From the NCBI GenBank assembly GCA_025559845.1, contig CP048469.1, positions 1,364,001 through 1,428,000 on the forward strand: DNA of 64,000 bases. The letters are read 5' to 3'. A model generated the notes under the pieces. It made no database searches and had not been told where the DNA came from. It worked only from the letters and a program-made list of their open reading frames with translations. How positions within the stretch are numbered: the first letter of the stretch is position 1; the number at the start of each line of letters is the position of its first letter. Position numbers and translations under genes: made by a program. Positions 15,066-24,077 of this stretch are shown piece after piece. The DNA comes from Agrobacterium tumefaciens (GTDB lineage Bacteria > Pseudomonadota > Alphaproteobacteria > Rhizobiales > Rhizobiaceae).

Positions 15066-16754
15066 ATGGCCGATTTTCCCCGTTCGCACGAAACGCAGAT
15101 CACCTATCACCGCCGCCGTCTGGAAGAGCTGAAACAGGTCCGCCAGCCCTGGGAAGCGGAATGGCGGGCGCTGGCCGATTACATCGAGCCAACCCGGCTT
15201 CGCCTGTCCGGCAACCGCGAAGGTCCGCGCTCACGCGCCAGGATCATAGACAGCACCGGCACCCATGCCTACGACACCCTGAAATCCGGCATGCATTCCG
15301 GCCTCACCTCGCCCGCCCGGCCGTGGTTTCGCCTGACGACCTTCGATCCCGGCCTGAAGAAGGCGGATTCCGTCAAGGCCTATCTGGCCGCCGTGCAGGA
15401 CAAGATGCGCGAAGTCTTTGCCGCATCCAACCTCTACCGCGCCTTCCATGTGGGTTATGGCGATCTTGGCCAGTTCGGCCAGTCGGTCGCCATTCTGGTG
15501 GAGGACGAGGACACCGTCATCCGCGTGCAGCAGCTTGTGCACGGCCGGTTCTGGCTCGCGCGCAACCACAAGGGCCGCGCCACCACGCTTTACCGGGTGT
15601 TTCGCTGGAGCGTGCAGCGCATTGTCGAACGCTTCGGTTACACGCAGGTGCCACAGCGCATTCGCGACCTCTACGACACGGCCAGATATGCGGAATGTTT
15701 CGATGTCTACCACGCCATAGAGCCGCGTTACGACCACGATCCGGCCATGCGCGACAAACGCAACAAGCCGTTTCTCTCCAACTACTGGGTGGATGACATC
15801 GGCACGGAGCTGCTGGAAGAAAGCGGTTTCGACAGCAACCCCATCATCGCGCCCGCCTGGGAGCTGTCCGACGACGACCATTATTCGCTGTCGCCGGGAC
15901 AGAAGGCTCTGGGCGATATCAGGATGCTGCAGCTCGAACAGACCCGCAAGCTGGAGGGCATCGACAAGAAGGTGCGCCCGCCCATGAACGCGCCGACCTC
16001 CATGCAGAACAGCCCGACCTCGCTTCTGCCGGGTGCGGTGAACTATGTGGACGATCCGGCCGGCAAGGGGTTTCGCCCGGCCATGGAGGTCAATCTCAGC
16101 CTTTCGGAGCTGCGCGAAGACATCCAGGAAACCCAGCGCCGTATCGACCGCACGTTTTTCGCCGATCTGTTCTTCGCCATCACCAACATGGAAGGCGTGC
16201 AGCCGCGCAATCAGTTCGAGCTGACGCAGCGCAAGGAAGAACAGCTGCTGCAACTGGGCCCGGTGCTGGAAAATGTCTTCGGCGACCAGCTTGGACCGAC
16301 CATCGACCGCACCTTCGACATTCTGGCCGCCCGCGATGAGCTGCCGCCGCCGCCACGCGAATTGCAGGGCGAGCAGCTCAAGGTGGAATATACCTCCACG
16401 CTGGCGCAGGCGCAGATGGCGGTTTCCACCGGGCCGATCGAGCGCGGTGTCGCCTTTATCGGCCAGCTTGCCGGGGCAAGGCCGGATGCGCTGGACAAGC
16501 TCGATACCGACGAGGCGATCGATCTCTATGTCGAAGCGATCGGCGCGCCGCCCTCGCTGATCCTCGCGGACGACAAGGTACAGGCCATCCGCGACCGGCG
16601 TGCCGAGGAAGCGCAGGCAAGACAGTCTGCCGAAATGGCCTCCACCATGGCACCGGCGCTGAACCAGGGTGCCAAGGCCGCCGAACTGCTGGCCAGCGCC
16701 AACGAGAACCCGAATGGCAGCGCGCTGCTGCGCCAGCTGGGGCTCGGCGCATGA
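15066..16754 (+). CDS. Phage portal protein (head-tail connector)
   Basis: A 562-residue T7/BPP-1-type portal, full length for the head-tail connector family. The N-terminal stem is YHRRRLEELKQVRQPWEAEW, then the core ALADYIEPTRLR, DSTGTHAYDTLKSGMHSGLT and SPARPWFRLTT. The crown/stem region contains EDIQETQRRIDRTFFADLFF, and the C-terminal helical part includes QFELTQRKEEQLLQLGPVLE. It forms the dodecameric ring through which the terminase packages DNA. The next gene overlaps its stop by four bases. All parts look intact. Confidence 0.92.
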   Translation: MADFPRSHETQITYHRRRLEELKQVRQPWEAEWRALADYIEPTRLRLSGNREGPRSRARIIDSTGTHAYDTLKSGMHSGLTSPARPWFRLTTFDPGLKKADSVKAYLAAVQDKMREVFAASNLYRAFHVGYGDLGQFGQSVAILVEDEDTVIRVQQLVHGRFWLARNHKGRATTLYRVFRWSVQRIVERFGYTQVPQRIRDLYDTARYAECFDVYHAIEPRYDHDPAMRDKRNKPFLSNYWVDDIGTELLEESGFDSNPIIAPAWELSDDDHYSLSPGQKALGDIRMLQLEQTRKLEGIDKKVRPPMNAPTSMQNSPTSLLPGAVNYVDDPAGKGFRPAMEVNLSLSELREDIQETQRRIDRTFFADLFFAITNMEGVQPRNQFELTQRKEEQLLQLGPVLENVFGDQLGPTIDRTFDILAARDELPPPPRELQGEQLKVEYTSTLAQAQMAVSTGPIERGVAFIGQLAGARPDALDKLDTDEAIDLYVEAIGAPPSLILADDKVQAIRDRRAEEAQARQSAEMASTMAPALNQGAKAAELLASANENPNGSALLRQLGLGA

Positions 16755-17113
16755 CGGATTTCACTGATTTGAGCCAACAACCTTCTGCCCTTCACACCTT
16801 GGAGCGTGACGAAATCACGATGGCTTTTCGTGATGTCTTTGCTCTCGATGCCGGCAAACGCGTGCTGTTCTGGATGCTGGAACAATGCGCCATCTACCAG
16901 GATGCCTATTCGGGGGAACTGACCAACGCAACGAACTACACGCTTGGCAGGCAGGGTGCCGGTCGCAAGCTTATCGCACAGCTCGATAGCATCGACCCCA
17001 CCTTCTACCCGAAGCTGTTGCTGGCCATCGCGGATTTCAGGGCCATGGATGAGGCGGCGGCGAAACGCCGTGCCTCAAGCGAGGAAGGTGAAGACCATGA
17101 CGTTGATGCCTAA
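16751..17113 (+). CDS. Bbp19-like small phage protein
   Basis: A 120-residue protein with the Bbp19-type pattern: a helix beginning FRDVFALDAGKRVLFWMLEQ, a central YTLGRQGAGRKLIAQLDSID (the RRDVGLRI-like turn) and an acidic C-terminus. The homologue in BPP-1 is a virion-module protein of unclear function. It overlaps the portal gene by four bases and the next gene by 17, a tight phage operon. The family call comes from pattern and position. Confidence 0.7.
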   Translation: MTDFTDLSQQPSALHTLERDEITMAFRDVFALDAGKRVLFWMLEQCAIYQDAYSGELTNATNYTLGRQGAGRKLIAQLDSIDPTFYPKLLLAIADFRAMDEAAAKRRASSEEGEDHDVDA

Positions 17114-17828
17114 CAGGTGGCTTGGCCTGACGGCGTTCCTGTTTGCTGCCGAAGGCAGCGGTTCCGGCAGCCCCGGAGGCGATGGCGCATCGCCCTCTCC
17201 CGAGGCCGTGCTGTTTCCAGATGACAGGGCGCAGACCGGCGATGAGGCTGCAAACGGCCAGTCCCTGACCATTGCCGATGCAAAAGCCGACGATGGCGCG
17301 GTTGATGACCCCGCCAGTGACGACACCGGCGATCTGGCTGACACGGTGCCCGAAGACGGCAGATACAGCCTGACCATGCCCGAAGGCGTGGAGGTTGATC
17401 AGGAGCTTCTCGATGCGCTGGGCACCGATTTCAGGGACATGGGCCTGACCAGCCGGCAGGCACAGAAACTGGCCGATACCTTCATCGAAACACAGACGAA
17501 ACGCGGTGCTGCCGCAGCCGAAGGCTGGGCCAACCGTGTGCAGGGCTGGGCCGATGACGCCCGCCGGGACCGGGATATCGGCGGCCACAAATGGCAGGGC
17601 ACGGTGTCCAATGCGCAGCGCGCCCTTTCCACCCTCGGGACACCTGCCCTGAAGGACTATCTGAACGCCAGCGGCGGAGGCAACCACCCAGAACTCATCC
17701 GGATATTTGCGAAAGTCGGATCGATGATCCGCGAGGACAACCCACCAACCGGAGGCGCAGACGGCGACGGCAGGAAGGCCGAAACCGCTCACCTTCTTTT
17801 TCCTAACGACGCACCGAAGGGCAAATAA
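17097..17828 (+). CDS. Phage scaffold-like head morphogenesis protein
   Basis: A 243-residue protein starting MTLMPNRWLGLTAFLF. The first 100 residues are acidic and low-complexity (EGSGSGSPGGDGASPSPEAV). The second half is helical, with RQAQKLADTFIETQTKRGAA and WADDARRDRDIGGHKWQGTV. Acidic, disordered and helical proteins encoded directly before the major capsid gene usually serve as scaffolds that shape the procapsid. The sequence itself gives only this pattern. The ATG at 17097 follows GAGGAAGG and overlaps the preceding gene. Confidence 0.7.
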   Translation: MTLMPNRWLGLTAFLFAAEGSGSGSPGGDGASPSPEAVLFPDDRAQTGDEAANGQSLTIADAKADDGAVDDPASDDTGDLADTVPEDGRYSLTMPEGVEVDQELLDALGTDFRDMGLTSRQAQKLADTFIETQTKRGAAAAEGWANRVQGWADDARRDRDIGGHKWQGTVSNAQRALSTLGTPALKDYLNASGGGNHPELIRIFAKVGSMIREDNPPTGGADGDGRKAETAHLLFPNDAPKGK

Positions 17829-17831
17829 GCT

Positions 17832-18872
17832 ATGGCTATCATTGGTAGCACCGTTCCCACCCTCGTCGACGCCCACAAGGCATCCGGTGAGGGCATCGTT
17901 CTTGAACTGCTGGCGCAGAACAACCCCATTCTGAAGGATGCGATTGCCACCCAGTGCAATCTCAAGGGCATTCACCGCCACTCCATCCGCACCGGCCTGC
18001 CATCGGCCGGCTGGGGCAAACTTTACAAGGGTGTGCAGAAGTCGAAGAGCACGCTGCAGCAGGTGGATGACACGACAGGTTTTCTCGAAGCGCGCTCGGA
18101 AATCGATACGCGCCTGCTGAAACTGGCGCCTGACCCGGCCAAGCAGCGTCTGGTCGACAGCGCACCGTTTCTGGAAGCCATGAACCAGGAAATGGCAACC
18201 GGCCTTTTCTACCACGACACGGACAAAACCCCGGAAAAGTTCAAGGGTTTTGCGCCGCGTTTCAGCGCCTATAACAGCAACATTCCCGACCCGACGCGGC
18301 CAAACGCCGCCAACCAGGTGATCAATGCCGGTGGCACCGGCGGCGACAACACCTCCATCTGGTTCGTGACCTGGGCCGACCATGCCGCATCCCTGCTCTA
18401 CCCCGAAGGCACCAAGGCCGGCGTGGAAGTGATGGACAAGGGCGAAGAGCCGGTGAAGGACGACGACGGCAACACCTATTACGCCAAGGTGACCGCCTTC
18501 GAGTGGCACATGGGCGCTTTCGTCAAGGATTACCGCTACATGGCGCGCATCGCCAATATCGATGTGTCGGAGATGATGGCCGGCAATGTCGACCTCTGGA
18601 AGCTTCTGCGCCAGGCTTATTACCGCCTCTACATGACCTACGGCATCAACGCCAAGGGCGGCCGGACGGTGTGCTACATGAACCGCCAGGTCATGGAAAT
18701 TCTCGACGAACAGTCCACCGACCGTGGCCTGACGACGGGACGCGCCAACTCCGTGCCGCTGAAATCCGCCAACCTCGAAGGCGAGGAAGTGACGACCTAT
18801 CGCAACATCCCGATCCGCATCGCGGACTCGCTTCTAAGCACCGAGGCGCCGGTTCCGCCCGTCGCACTCTGA
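17832..18872 (+). CDS. Phage major capsid protein (BPP-1 Bbp17 / epsilon15 gp7-like)
   Basis: A 346-residue coat protein of the HK97-fold group found in BPP-1-like podoviruses. Typical segments are the N-terminal IVLELLAQNNPILKDAIATQ, then WGKLYKGVQKSKSTLQQVDD, and EWHMGAFVKDYRYMARIANI with the nearby KLLRQAYYRLYMTYGI. It ends RNIPIRIADSLLSTEAPVPP. The upstream scaffold-like and downstream Bbp16-like genes fit the same phage type. A GAAGGG ribosome site precedes ATG 17832. The frame is uninterrupted, so the protein should still be able to assemble. Confidence 0.9.
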   Translation: MAIIGSTVPTLVDAHKASGEGIVLELLAQNNPILKDAIATQCNLKGIHRHSIRTGLPSAGWGKLYKGVQKSKSTLQQVDDTTGFLEARSEIDTRLLKLAPDPAKQRLVDSAPFLEAMNQEMATGLFYHDTDKTPEKFKGFAPRFSAYNSNIPDPTRPNAANQVINAGGTGGDNTSIWFVTWADHAASLLYPEGTKAGVEVMDKGEEPVKDDDGNTYYAKVTAFEWHMGAFVKDYRYMARIANIDVSEMMAGNVDLWKLLRQAYYRLYMTYGINAKGGRTVCYMNRQVMEILDEQSTDRGLTTGRANSVPLKSANLEGEEVTTYRNIPIRIADSLLSTEAPVPPVAL

Positions 18873-18992
18873 CGATTGCCCAAAGCGTCTGCCGCCGGTT
18901 TCAGGGAGGCAGGCCCTCTCCCCGCTTGTCTCGTTGCCGCAGCGGATACCCCCGAAACCGCATTCGGTCGACGTTTGAGAAAGGAATACGTC

Positions 18993-19403
18993 GTGATTTT
19001 CGACACTCAAAGCATGCTTTCCAACGCCCAGGCCGTCACAGTCACGGCGCCTTCCACCAACACGCTCGACCTCGGCCCTGTTGCCTCCGGCATCGCCCGC
19101 GATATCGGCAAGGGCAAAGCGGTCCCGTTCCGCCTGCAGGTGGTGGAGGATTTCAACAACCTCACCTCGCTGACGCTCGATCTGCAGAGCGACGACAACA
19201 CCGGCTTTTCATCACCGAAAAGCCTCTGGTCGCAGACCGTTCCGCTGGCGGAGCTGAAAACCGGCAAGGTTCTGCTGCCGGAGTATCTGCCGCGTGGCAC
19301 GGCCGAACGTTATCTGCGGCTGAACTACACGGTCACCGGCACAGCGCCGACGGCGGGCAGGATCACCGCTGGCGTGACACTCGGAAACCATTCCAATGGT
19401 TAA
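18993..19403 (+). CDS. Bbp16-like capsid cement/decoration protein
   Basis: A 136-residue protein starting at GTG 18993 after AAAGGAA. Its beta-rich pattern matches the Bbp16 cement family: MIFDTQSMLSNAQAVT, STNTLDLGPVASGIARDIGK, VPFRLQVVEDFNNLTSLTLD, and RYLRLNYTVTGTAPTAGRIT near the end. Bbp16 sits on the outside of the BPP-1 capsid and stabilises it. The upstream in-frame region back to 18876 has no known sequence and lacks coding character, so the GTG start is preferred. Confidence 0.78.
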   Translation: MIFDTQSMLSNAQAVTVTAPSTNTLDLGPVASGIARDIGKGKAVPFRLQVVEDFNNLTSLTLDLQSDDNTGFSSPKSLWSQTVPLAELKTGKVLLPEYLPRGTAERYLRLNYTVTGTAPTAGRITAGVTLGNHSNG

Positions 19404-19704
19404 GGTCATCGCCAGTACCCGTGGGTACATCGACGGTGAAATCCGCGAGGCGGGCGACAGCTTCGAGATTGACGATGCGCTGTGGAAGGACGAAACGCGC
19501 CGGCCGAAATGGGTGGCGCCCTACACGCCCGAACGCGCCGCAGCCGTGCGGCAGGACAGCACCCGCAAACCGGTGAAAACCGCCGCCAGACCGGCTGCCG
19601 GATCAACCGGGCCGAAAGGCGATGGCGCGCAGCAGGAACCGGGCGGCCCGCCGCCCGACTGGTTGCCGCAACAGCAGCCGGACCCGGACAGCCCGGCCGA
19701 CTGA
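19396..19704 (+). CDS. Small phage protein of unknown function, 102 aa
   Basis: Starts MVKVIASTRGYIDGEIREAG, an SH3-like beta segment seen in small phage proteins placed after the capsid genes. The remainder is proline- and glutamine-rich (GGPPPDWLPQQQPDPDSPAD) and probably disordered. Its ATG overlaps the stop of the cement gene by eight bases. It may be a head-completion or tail-joining protein, judged by position only. Confidence 0.6.
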   Translation: MVKVIASTRGYIDGEIREAGDSFEIDDALWKDETRRPKWVAPYTPERAAAVRQDSTRKPVKTAARPAAGSTGPKGDGAQQEPGGPPPDWLPQQQPDPDSPAD

Positions 19705-19804
19705 GCCACAGCGCCAGCGGCCGCGGACCGGCAAACGCGCAAACATCGGGGCGGCTTCAGGCCGCCCTCTCCTCCGCTCTATCCTCTTTTCCAGACGGTG
19801 ACCC

Positions 19805-21268
19805 ATGGCAGAACTTTACAACGAGCAGCGCGTTCTCGGCGTGCGCTTTGTCGATGACAGCACGAAGATGTTCAACGACCAGCGCGTTCTGGGTGTGGTG
19901 CCGCTGACCCGCGCCACGAAATCCACCAATCTGGTGGCGCTCTATGGCGACAGCCTGGTGGCGCAGACCTTCATGGACCCCGGCACGCGGGTACGCCGCA
20001 CCGTTTATAACAGCATCAACATTGCCAATGCGCTGAGCGGCCAGAGAATGCAGTTCGTGGTCAAGCGCGCCGCATCCGGCGAGCGCAGCGACCAGATCCT
20101 GCAGCGTTTTCTGACCGATCTCGGCAATGGCTCGCTGGTTGCCAGCGGTGCGGGCACGCTGATCTTCACCATGGGCACCAACGATATCGCCCAGAGCAGC
20201 TACACCGACCTTTTGAGCGGTGCGGGGGTAACGCTGACCAATGTGGCAGACAACATCGTCGCCAATGCCGCGCGGCTTTTGAACGCCTGCAGTGCACTTG
20301 GCATTCAGTGCATTTTCCGCACCCTGCATGGCGCATCCAACTACAATGCGGCGATGATTGCCGCGACCGCCGATGCCAACCGCAAGATCCAGGCGCTCTG
20401 CAAGGGACGGCGCGACGTGCATCTTCTGGAAGTGCGCGATGCGCTGCGTAACCCGCTGACCACCACCAGCAGCGCAATCACCTTCCGCACCGGCGCGATG
20501 ATGAACGATTCCGGTGTCTTCGTGCATGAGGCGGTTCCCGGCGCCTATGCGGTGGGCAGGAAGCTTGCCGACATCATAAGGGAGGCTATTCCGCCCCTTC
20601 CCGTTTCCTATTCTGATGCCTCGGAACGCTATTCCGCGAACTACCCGACCCAGCTTCTGACCAACCCGGAATTTTCAGGCACCAGCGGCACCCTGAACGC
20701 CGGCGGAACGCTTGGTACCAATGCCACAGGCGGCGCACTGGCCGGTGTGCCGACAAGCTGGATTGCGCGGCGCCGCGCCAACGACACCACCACGGCCTTT
20801 ACCGTGAATGTGGGAGAAGATGCGGCCGGGCGTTATGTGGAATTCGTCATCACCGCAACGGCAGCCAATGGCGGTATTCTGTTTCAGAACGAAGTGACGA
20901 GCCCCGCCACCAAGGTCGCCGCCGGCGAGGTTCTGCAGGGCTTCTCCACCGTCGAGGTCATGTCTGGCGCAACAAATCTGGGTGCCGCCTCGCCCTCCAT
21001 GGATTTCAACTACACCAGAGATGGCGTCAACGCCTCGATCTATGCCCACGGCTGCAACCAGCCAGGCACTGGCGTCGGCAATTACGGCGTCTTCCCCTCG
21101 ACCGAAGGTTTCACCTTCGAAGACGCCACCGAACCGGCAACCCTGCCCGCCTTCGACAGCGTCCAGTGGATCGTCAGCCGCGCCCTCGACATCATCTTCA
21201 TGGCCCCCGGCTCCGCCACAATCCGCGTGCGCCGGCCGAGGCTGGAGAAACTGGCGGCGGTTTCGTGA
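19805..21268 (+). CDS. Phage structural protein with SGNH/GDSL hydrolase domain
   Basis: A 487-residue protein. After a short repeat (NEQRVLGV and NDQRVLGV, residues about 6-34) comes an SGNH hydrolase domain: block I LVALYGDSLV (catalytic Ser), a block III-like MGTNDIAQS, and block V DSGVFVHEA with the Asp-x5-His pair. The C-terminal part (from about residue 285) is a beta-rich module with SVQWIVSRALDIIFMAPGSA. SGNH domains on phage tail proteins deacetylate surface polysaccharide, so this may be the receptor-processing tail fibre. It is the last phage gene; no other tail gene is present. Confidence 0.8.
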   Translation: MAELYNEQRVLGVRFVDDSTKMFNDQRVLGVVPLTRATKSTNLVALYGDSLVAQTFMDPGTRVRRTVYNSINIANALSGQRMQFVVKRAASGERSDQILQRFLTDLGNGSLVASGAGTLIFTMGTNDIAQSSYTDLLSGAGVTLTNVADNIVANAARLLNACSALGIQCIFRTLHGASNYNAAMIAATADANRKIQALCKGRRDVHLLEVRDALRNPLTTTSSAITFRTGAMMNDSGVFVHEAVPGAYAVGRKLADIIREAIPPLPVSYSDASERYSANYPTQLLTNPEFSGTSGTLNAGGTLGTNATGGALAGVPTSWIARRRANDTTTAFTVNVGEDAAGRYVEFVITATAANGGILFQNEVTSPATKVAAGEVLQGFSTVEVMSGATNLGAASPSMDFNYTRDGVNASIYAHGCNQPGTGVGNYGVFPSTEGFTFEDATEPATLPAFDSVQWIVSRALDIIFMAPGSATIRVRRPRLEKLAAVS

Positions 21269-21398
21269 CGGGCCATCATAAACCCGAAGCAATCCACTAA
21301 ACTGACGCCCGCTTGACGATTGCAGATCTTGCGACAATACTCGCATTCGTTGTTAGCGGTCGATTTGCCGCGAACATTGTCTATTGGGGGCGTGGGCA

Positions 21399-23429
21399 AT
21401 GAAGACAATTGCAATTCGAAACTGCGGCGTTGTCGCAAGCGGTAGCCTTTGGCAGGGCTTCATGGCTCGAACGGTGCTGGCATCGCTTGGCTGTATTGTC
21501 TGGAGCAGTCCCGGATTTACCGCCGATGACGCCAGCGGTTACAAGGATCTCGGCGCACAAGGCGGCATTTACTCCGTCGCTTTAGACGTAAGCGGCGATG
21601 GCTCTGTTTCTGTTGGCTATTTCTCGCTAGACGATATGACCTACCGTGCCTTTCGCTGGACCTCCGCCGGCATGACAGATCTCGGTACGCTGGGTGGAGC
21701 TTTCTCGACAGCCTATGGCGTAAACGCAGACGGGACAGTCATCGTCGGGGCGTCAATGCTGGCCAACTCAGATTCGCATGCCGTTCGCTGGACATCTGTC
21801 GGGATGGAGGATCTTGGCACTCTACCCGGCGGCAATATCTCCGTTGCCCGTGGGGTGAACGCAGACGGCTCTGTTGTGGTTGGTTCTGCCAATTCGCCCA
21901 CAGCAACGAACCATGCCTTTCGCTGGACATCTGCCGGCATGGTCGACCTCGGTACGCTTGGCGGCACGTATTCGTCTGCCGAGGATGTCAATGCAGACGG
22001 TTCGGTTGTCGTTGGTTTTTCTTTTCTCAGCATTAGTGGGCAGCGCGCATTCCGCTGGACATCCGCCGGCATGGTGGATCTCGGTACGCTTGGTGGCGAT
22101 ACCTCTACTGCCAGAGGTGTGAGCGCGGATGGCTCTGTAGTTATAGGCGGTTCAACTTTGAGTAATGGAGACCAACGAGCCTTCCGCTGGACATCGGCTG
22201 GCATGGTGGACCTCGGTGCTTTTGCCGGCGGCTCATCCAGTGGCTTTGGCGTTAATGCCGATGGATCTGTGGTCGTCGGTCGGTCCACTTTGAGCAGTGG
22301 TTCCAACCGCGCTTTCCGCTGGACCGAGGCGAGCGGAATGGTGACGGTCGAGGACTGGCTGCGCGCCAATGGTGTGACTGTCGCAGCGGATTTTACCCGA
22401 GAGGCGAATGACGTCAGTGCGGACGGAAATGTCGTGGTCGGCATGACGCAGAACCAGACGGCGTATATTGCGCGTGTGACCTCAACGACGGACGGCTCCG
22501 GCCTGATCGACCTCTCGCAATACATGTCCACGCTGGTAGCCAAACCGGGCGCGGAGGCTTCGCTGAACATGGCGGGCACGACATTGAACGGTGCGCACGG
22601 TGAGCCTATGCGAAACCTGCTCGATGCGGGGCGGCAATCCTTTTCAGTGACAGTGGATGGCGGTTACGACAATGGTGCGACTTCAGATGGCGGCCTTGGC
22701 ATTGCCGATTTCAGCTATGGTATCGGCCTTGAGGGTGGCGCCACGGCGCGGCTTTCAGCCGGCGGGCTTTATACCAGGCAGGATATCGATACCGGTGGCG
22801 ACTTTCGCCAGAGGGGTTTTTACGTTGCGCCGGAAGCGAGTATTCCGCTGACCGATGGTTTGCACGCCACGATCGGCGGGTATTATTCGCCCGGACGCCT
22901 TGATGTCACGCGCGGCTATCTGAATGCTGGTCTTGCCGATTATTCGCGCGGCGAAACCGATACACAGACGTGGGGTGGCAAGCTCAGGCTGGACTGGCTG
23001 AACGCTTTCAGCGCTGGAGACTGGGCGTTCACGCCCTATACCAGCATCACCTACACACATGCCAGGCTGGACGGTTACAGCGAATACGGCGGCTCTTTCC
23101 CTGCCTCCTTCGATAGCGTAAGCGATCATGCAACCGTCGCCCGCATCGGCCTCGATGGCGTCGGCAATGTCACCGATCGGTTACGAATCCTCGGAAAGCT
23201 TGAGGCCGCTTACCGCTTCGAGAACGAAACGGCAGATAGCACGGGCCGTATTATCGGCCTCTCGGGTTTCAATCTCTCAGGACAGGACGTCGATCAGGTC
23301 TGGCTCCGGGTCGGCCTTGGTAGCGAGTTCGATCTGGATAAAGGCACCGCCTATCTCAGCCTCAATGCTTCGACCCAAGGCGACGACCCAACGGTCTGGT
23401 TACGCTCAGGCTGGAAGGTTATGTTCTAG
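21399..23429 (+). CDS. Autotransporter with HAF extracellular repeats
   Basis: About 676 residues from ATG 21399 (GGGGGCG upstream). An N-terminal export region (residues about 1-50, with MARTVLASLGCIVWSS) is followed by six to seven HAF repeats of about 37 residues, each of the form AFRWTSAGMVDLGTLGG, then GVNADGSVVVG, and then by a beta-barrel of about 270 residues ending in WKVMF with the C-terminal Phe recognised by the Bam machinery. The passenger is probably a beta-propeller displayed at the cell surface. It starts 130 bases after the last phage gene in the same direction. It is either a host flank gene or cargo of the phage module. Confidence 0.85.
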   Translation: MKTIAIRNCGVVASGSLWQGFMARTVLASLGCIVWSSPGFTADDASGYKDLGAQGGIYSVALDVSGDGSVSVGYFSLDDMTYRAFRWTSAGMTDLGTLGGAFSTAYGVNADGTVIVGASMLANSDSHAVRWTSVGMEDLGTLPGGNISVARGVNADGSVVVGSANSPTATNHAFRWTSAGMVDLGTLGGTYSSAEDVNADGSVVVGFSFLSISGQRAFRWTSAGMVDLGTLGGDTSTARGVSADGSVVIGGSTLSNGDQRAFRWTSAGMVDLGAFAGGSSSGFGVNADGSVVVGRSTLSSGSNRAFRWTEASGMVTVEDWLRANGVTVAADFTREANDVSADGNVVVGMTQNQTAYIARVTSTTDGSGLIDLSQYMSTLVAKPGAEASLNMAGTTLNGAHGEPMRNLLDAGRQSFSVTVDGGYDNGATSDGGLGIADFSYGIGLEGGATARLSAGGLYTRQDIDTGGDFRQRGFYVAPEASIPLTDGLHATIGGYYSPGRLDVTRGYLNAGLADYSRGETDTQTWGGKLRLDWLNAFSAGDWAFTPYTSITYTHARLDGYSEYGGSFPASFDSVSDHATVARIGLDGVGNVTDRLRILGKLEAAYRFENETADSTGRIIGLSGFNLSGQDVDQVWLRVGLGSEFDLDKGTAYLSLNASTQGDDPTVWLRSGWKVMF

Positions 23430-23709
23430 CTGCTATCAGAAAAACGGGCGTGTGCGGCCTGCTACCCATTGATGGCCTGACGTAGCACGTTCGAGATGCG
23501 GCCGACATCGGCAACATTTCGTTTGTCACCGGCCGAGGGGGGATAAACTGGCGGTGGTTTGAGCGTGTGGCCGGGTGGTGGCTGATGCCGTGCCGCTCAA
23601 TGCCCCACCACGTATTTGCGGTCGGAAACGGACAGGGAATTCAAAATTTAGCGGGGATTTTTACACCAGCGAAAGCGGCAGATGCTCTACTCCCGAAAAA
23701 GGGGATGGC

Positions 23710-24063
23710 ATGAGCTGGCAAGCAAGGATTGCGGAGCGTCTCAAGAAGACCGAGGCACGGACGGAGCGGCAACGAAACGCAATTGACGAGAAAATGGCTC
23801 GGGAAAGACCTGTGCGCGTGCTGAGGCGCGTGTGGCGGGACTTTCGCGAATATCGTCGTATCTTGACAAACAGCCGAAGTTACCAGGCACGCACACGCCA
23901 ACTTTATATCGTTCTCGGCGCAATGACTGGCTTGTTAATTTCGGCACCAACCCACACGCCGCCGCTATTTTGGGCAGCCGGCGGCGTTCTGCTCGGCTTC
24001 CTGATCTATCGCATAAGGCGTCGCGCGAAACTTGAACGCGACAGGCAAAATCGCCGGTATTAA
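23710..24063 (+). CDS. Small membrane protein with basic helical N-terminus
   Basis: A 117-residue protein starting MSWQARIAERLKKTEARTER after AAGGGGATGGC. The first 75 residues are strongly charged helix with coiled-coil character. Two hydrophobic segments follow (LYIVLGAMTGLLISA and LFWAAGGVLLGFLIYRIRR), then a basic tail. No family is recognised. In-frame upstream sequence to 23575 looks non-coding. Confidence 0.6.
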   Translation: MSWQARIAERLKKTEARTERQRNAIDEKMARERPVRVLRRVWRDFREYRRILTNSRSYQARTRQLYIVLGAMTGLLISAPTHTPPLFWAAGGVLLGFLIYRIRRRAKLERDRQNRRY

Positions 24064-24077
24064 GTAAGCGAGCACGG

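Larger units (their letters stand above)
3949..21268 (+). mobile_element. Defective BPP-1-like podovirus head/packaging module interrupted by bacterial cargo
   Basis: Terminase small and large subunits (3949-6082) and portal, Bbp19-like, scaffold-like, major capsid, Bbp16-like, a small unknown and an SGNH-hydrolase protein (14820-21268) are all on the plus strand, in the usual order of BPP-1/epsilon15-type podoviruses. From 6083 to about 14688 the genes are unrelated bacterial genes on both strands. No integrase, repressor, replication, tail tube, tail needle, holin or endolysin gene is visible, and neither boundary shows an obvious att repeat. I infer a prophage remnant; the 8.6 kb between the two halves could be an insertion or the result of rearrangement. 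Confidence 0.75.

Noticed and set aside
15231..16253. 340-codon minus-strand frame inside the portal gene
   Set aside because: Antisense shadow of the portal; no independent start signal or family pattern.
17037..18509. 490-codon minus-strand frame across the scaffold and capsid genes
   Set aside because: Antisense shadow of two well-supported phage genes; the sequence has low-complexity His/Gly/Val bias and no motif.
18503..19576. 357-codon plus-strand frame bridging the capsid gene and the next phage genes
   Set aside because: Runs out of frame through the capsid and cement genes with Arg/Gln-rich shadow composition; the in-frame genes have clear family matches.
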